From: a virus
Direction: 5' to 3' (one strand)
Virus record (IMG/VR): IMGVR_UViG_3300010388_000228
Location: 34,183-98,182 of that record
DNA: 64,000 nucleotides
Shown here: one piece after another, positions 63,901 through 64,000 of the stretch
How positions within the stretch are numbered: the stretch's first letter is position 1
Layout of the letters: every line of letters starts with the position of its first letter
Made by a program: the position numbers and the translations under genes
Notes under the pieces: model-generated
The model's database searches: none
What the model saw: only the letters and a program-made list of their open reading frames with translations
Told to the model about the DNA's origin: nothing

Positions 63901-64000
63901 GTTGCACTGGCTGCGTTAACACCAATTTTAACAGAAGTTGCAGCTCCAAACAAATTACCAGTAGTTGCAATTGTGTTGAATACGTTTGCAGTAGTAACAC
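60987..64000 (-). CDS. Repeat-rich tail fibre, partial at its start
   Basis: At least 1003 aa; the frame is open to the right edge. A possible TTG start at 63953 is not used, since the reading frame continues upstream with the same repeats. The N-terminal visible part is a tandem repeat of 63 residues (TTGNLFGAATSVKIG, then LTIGSTTTDN), then a region of many short (TGTTTTSGTTGAI-type) beta repeats like those of trimeric fibre shafts. The C terminus (LFHSSGTAHTYTIPANSSVSFPVGTVLTF and a Trp strand) resembles a phage fibre knob. It probably forms a long fibre shaft, with the gene at 59251 as tip. Confidence 0.8.
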   Translation of the reverse strand, partial: VTTANVFNTIATTGNLFGAATSVKIGVNAASATTLTIGSTTTDNILVINGASAGSASILTSTGVTTANVFNTNVLTGNLFGAATAVNVGTSAGAATTLTVGSTSYNNTLTINGASAGSASILTSTGVTTANVFNTIATTGNLFGAATSVKIGVNAASATTLTIGSTTTDNILVINGNATVGTATLTTSTGVTTANVFNTVVTTGNLFGAASIIAVGSSSSTTTLNGSLKFPNVGTSGFVKLGAGGALSADGTAYVSSALTIGTTGTDLLSTISSGVITLNVPNASSTNRGALTSTDWSTFNGKQDAFTSKTANTFYAAPNGSDAIPSFRAIVAADIPTLNQNTTGYAAGIASGVLGSMPYQSAANTTLFVSPNTTTTKKFFNQTGDGTNGVAPVWSSLVAADIPAHYIGTTSITFNRSSAEQSLTGITGFTTSPVAGGNTTAIAIATGATTVSGTTGAITFNSGTSISTSGTVTINSGNAGADSGNVVVSSGTAISAVSGSISIYTGTTTTSGTTGAAKLYTGNSAAASGAVSVYSGTSVSAVSGTLSLYTGNTTTSGASGAISMYSGQPAAASNSGSLSLYTGTTTTSGTTGLIAINSGNSAGASGTVTINSGNATSANSGTVTIKTGTTTTSGTSGSMTIGTGDSSQFSGDAYVITGSATGYASGALWLYTGTTITAGTTGNVNLYSGSTTAGATGNINIYSGNSTLATGTAGNISIYAGASGTSAATGSTVTLTGGTVTAATSTGGKITVVGGTSQGTTTANGGNIQIAGGIANGASGTKTGGHVYIDGGFPTSGGTVVAGNINIGTQSSSGTYGTTTINIGTTTNSLSINSPITLGASAAINKITITQPASASTLTIATNSTFATSGSFTTTLVSTANTTATLPAGTINVGYLEVPQNAQPNAYPIVLSDSGKHLFHSSGTAHTYTIPANSSVSFPVGTVLTFINDSGSGILTIQVTSDALVWIPSGDSATTRSLAANGMATVIKVTATKWFISGSGLS
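63473..64000. repeat. 189-bp tandem units in the fibre gene
   Basis: At least three units of 63 codons; the copies at 63473-63622 and 63851-64000 are identical over 150 bp (378 bp apart, two units), and the unit between them has diverged. The array continues beyond the window. Confidence 0.9.

Noticed and set aside
63900-63953. Start codon at 63953 for the fibre gene
   Set aside because: It is a TTG within a repeat; the same repeat continues upstream in frame to the window edge, so the gene begins outside.

Overview
The window is an internal piece of a T4-like myovirus genome. It is AT-rich and tightly packed, with overlapping stop and start codons and no intergenic stretch above about 200 bases. 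UvsW, UvsX, UvsY, gp32, both terminase subunits, gp4, sheath, tube, gp1 and gp15 can be recognised by sequence. Several proteins look like those of marine cyanophage and pelagiphage relatives of T4. The host cannot be read from the sequence; an aquatic bacterium is the likely guess. I saw no tRNA, rRNA, integrase or CRISPR array.

Layout. 1-7.8 kb (minus strand) is recombination and replication: a partial clamp-loader-like gene, a 2OG-Fe(II) oxygenase, uvsW, an unknown gene, uvsY, a small acidic gene, uvsX, a GIY-YIG homing endonuclease directly in front of uvsX, and gp32. 8-23.4 kb (minus) is virion assembly: two peptidoglycan-binding-domain proteins, a large unknown virion-type protein, terminase large subunit, three small genes, terminase small subunit, gp4, a tube-like protein, tail tube gp19, tail sheath gp18, dNMP kinase gp1 and a neck-region structural protein. 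A palindrome of two back-to-back late promoters at about 23.37 kb turns transcription around. A structural protein, gp15 and a Nudix hydrolase follow on the plus strand (23.4-26.8 kb).

26.8-36.5 kb is an accessory island. It holds three flavin-dependent (tryptophan-type) halogenases, four 2OG-Fe(II)-oxygenase-type proteins, a family 9 glycosyltransferase and an O-carbamoyltransferase. They form two divergent operons around a short control region. That region carries a 12-bp inverted repeat and a 21-codon open reading frame with a strong ribosome binding site, coupled by an ATGA overlap to the first oxygenase gene. This island is the most unusual part of the window: it looks like a tailoring pathway (halogenation, hydroxylation, glycosyl transfer, carbamoylation) carried by a virus, and its substrate is unknown.

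36.5-64 kb (minus) is the host-recognition module: a tail-fibre assembly chaperone, a Cys- and Gly-rich tip protein, two very large paralogous virion proteins (3688 and 2670 aa) that each start with seven carbohydrate-binding-like modules, three small virion proteins, an FN3 plus polyglycine adhesin and a repeat-rich fibre that runs off the right edge.

Regulation. T4-type late promoter boxes (TATAAATA or GATAAATA) stand before gp32, the large virion gene at 12.1 kb, the tube-like gene, sheath, the neck pair, the 3688-aa gene and the small gene at 59.1 kb. Rho-independent terminators follow gp19, the small gene before terminase, and the halogenase operon.
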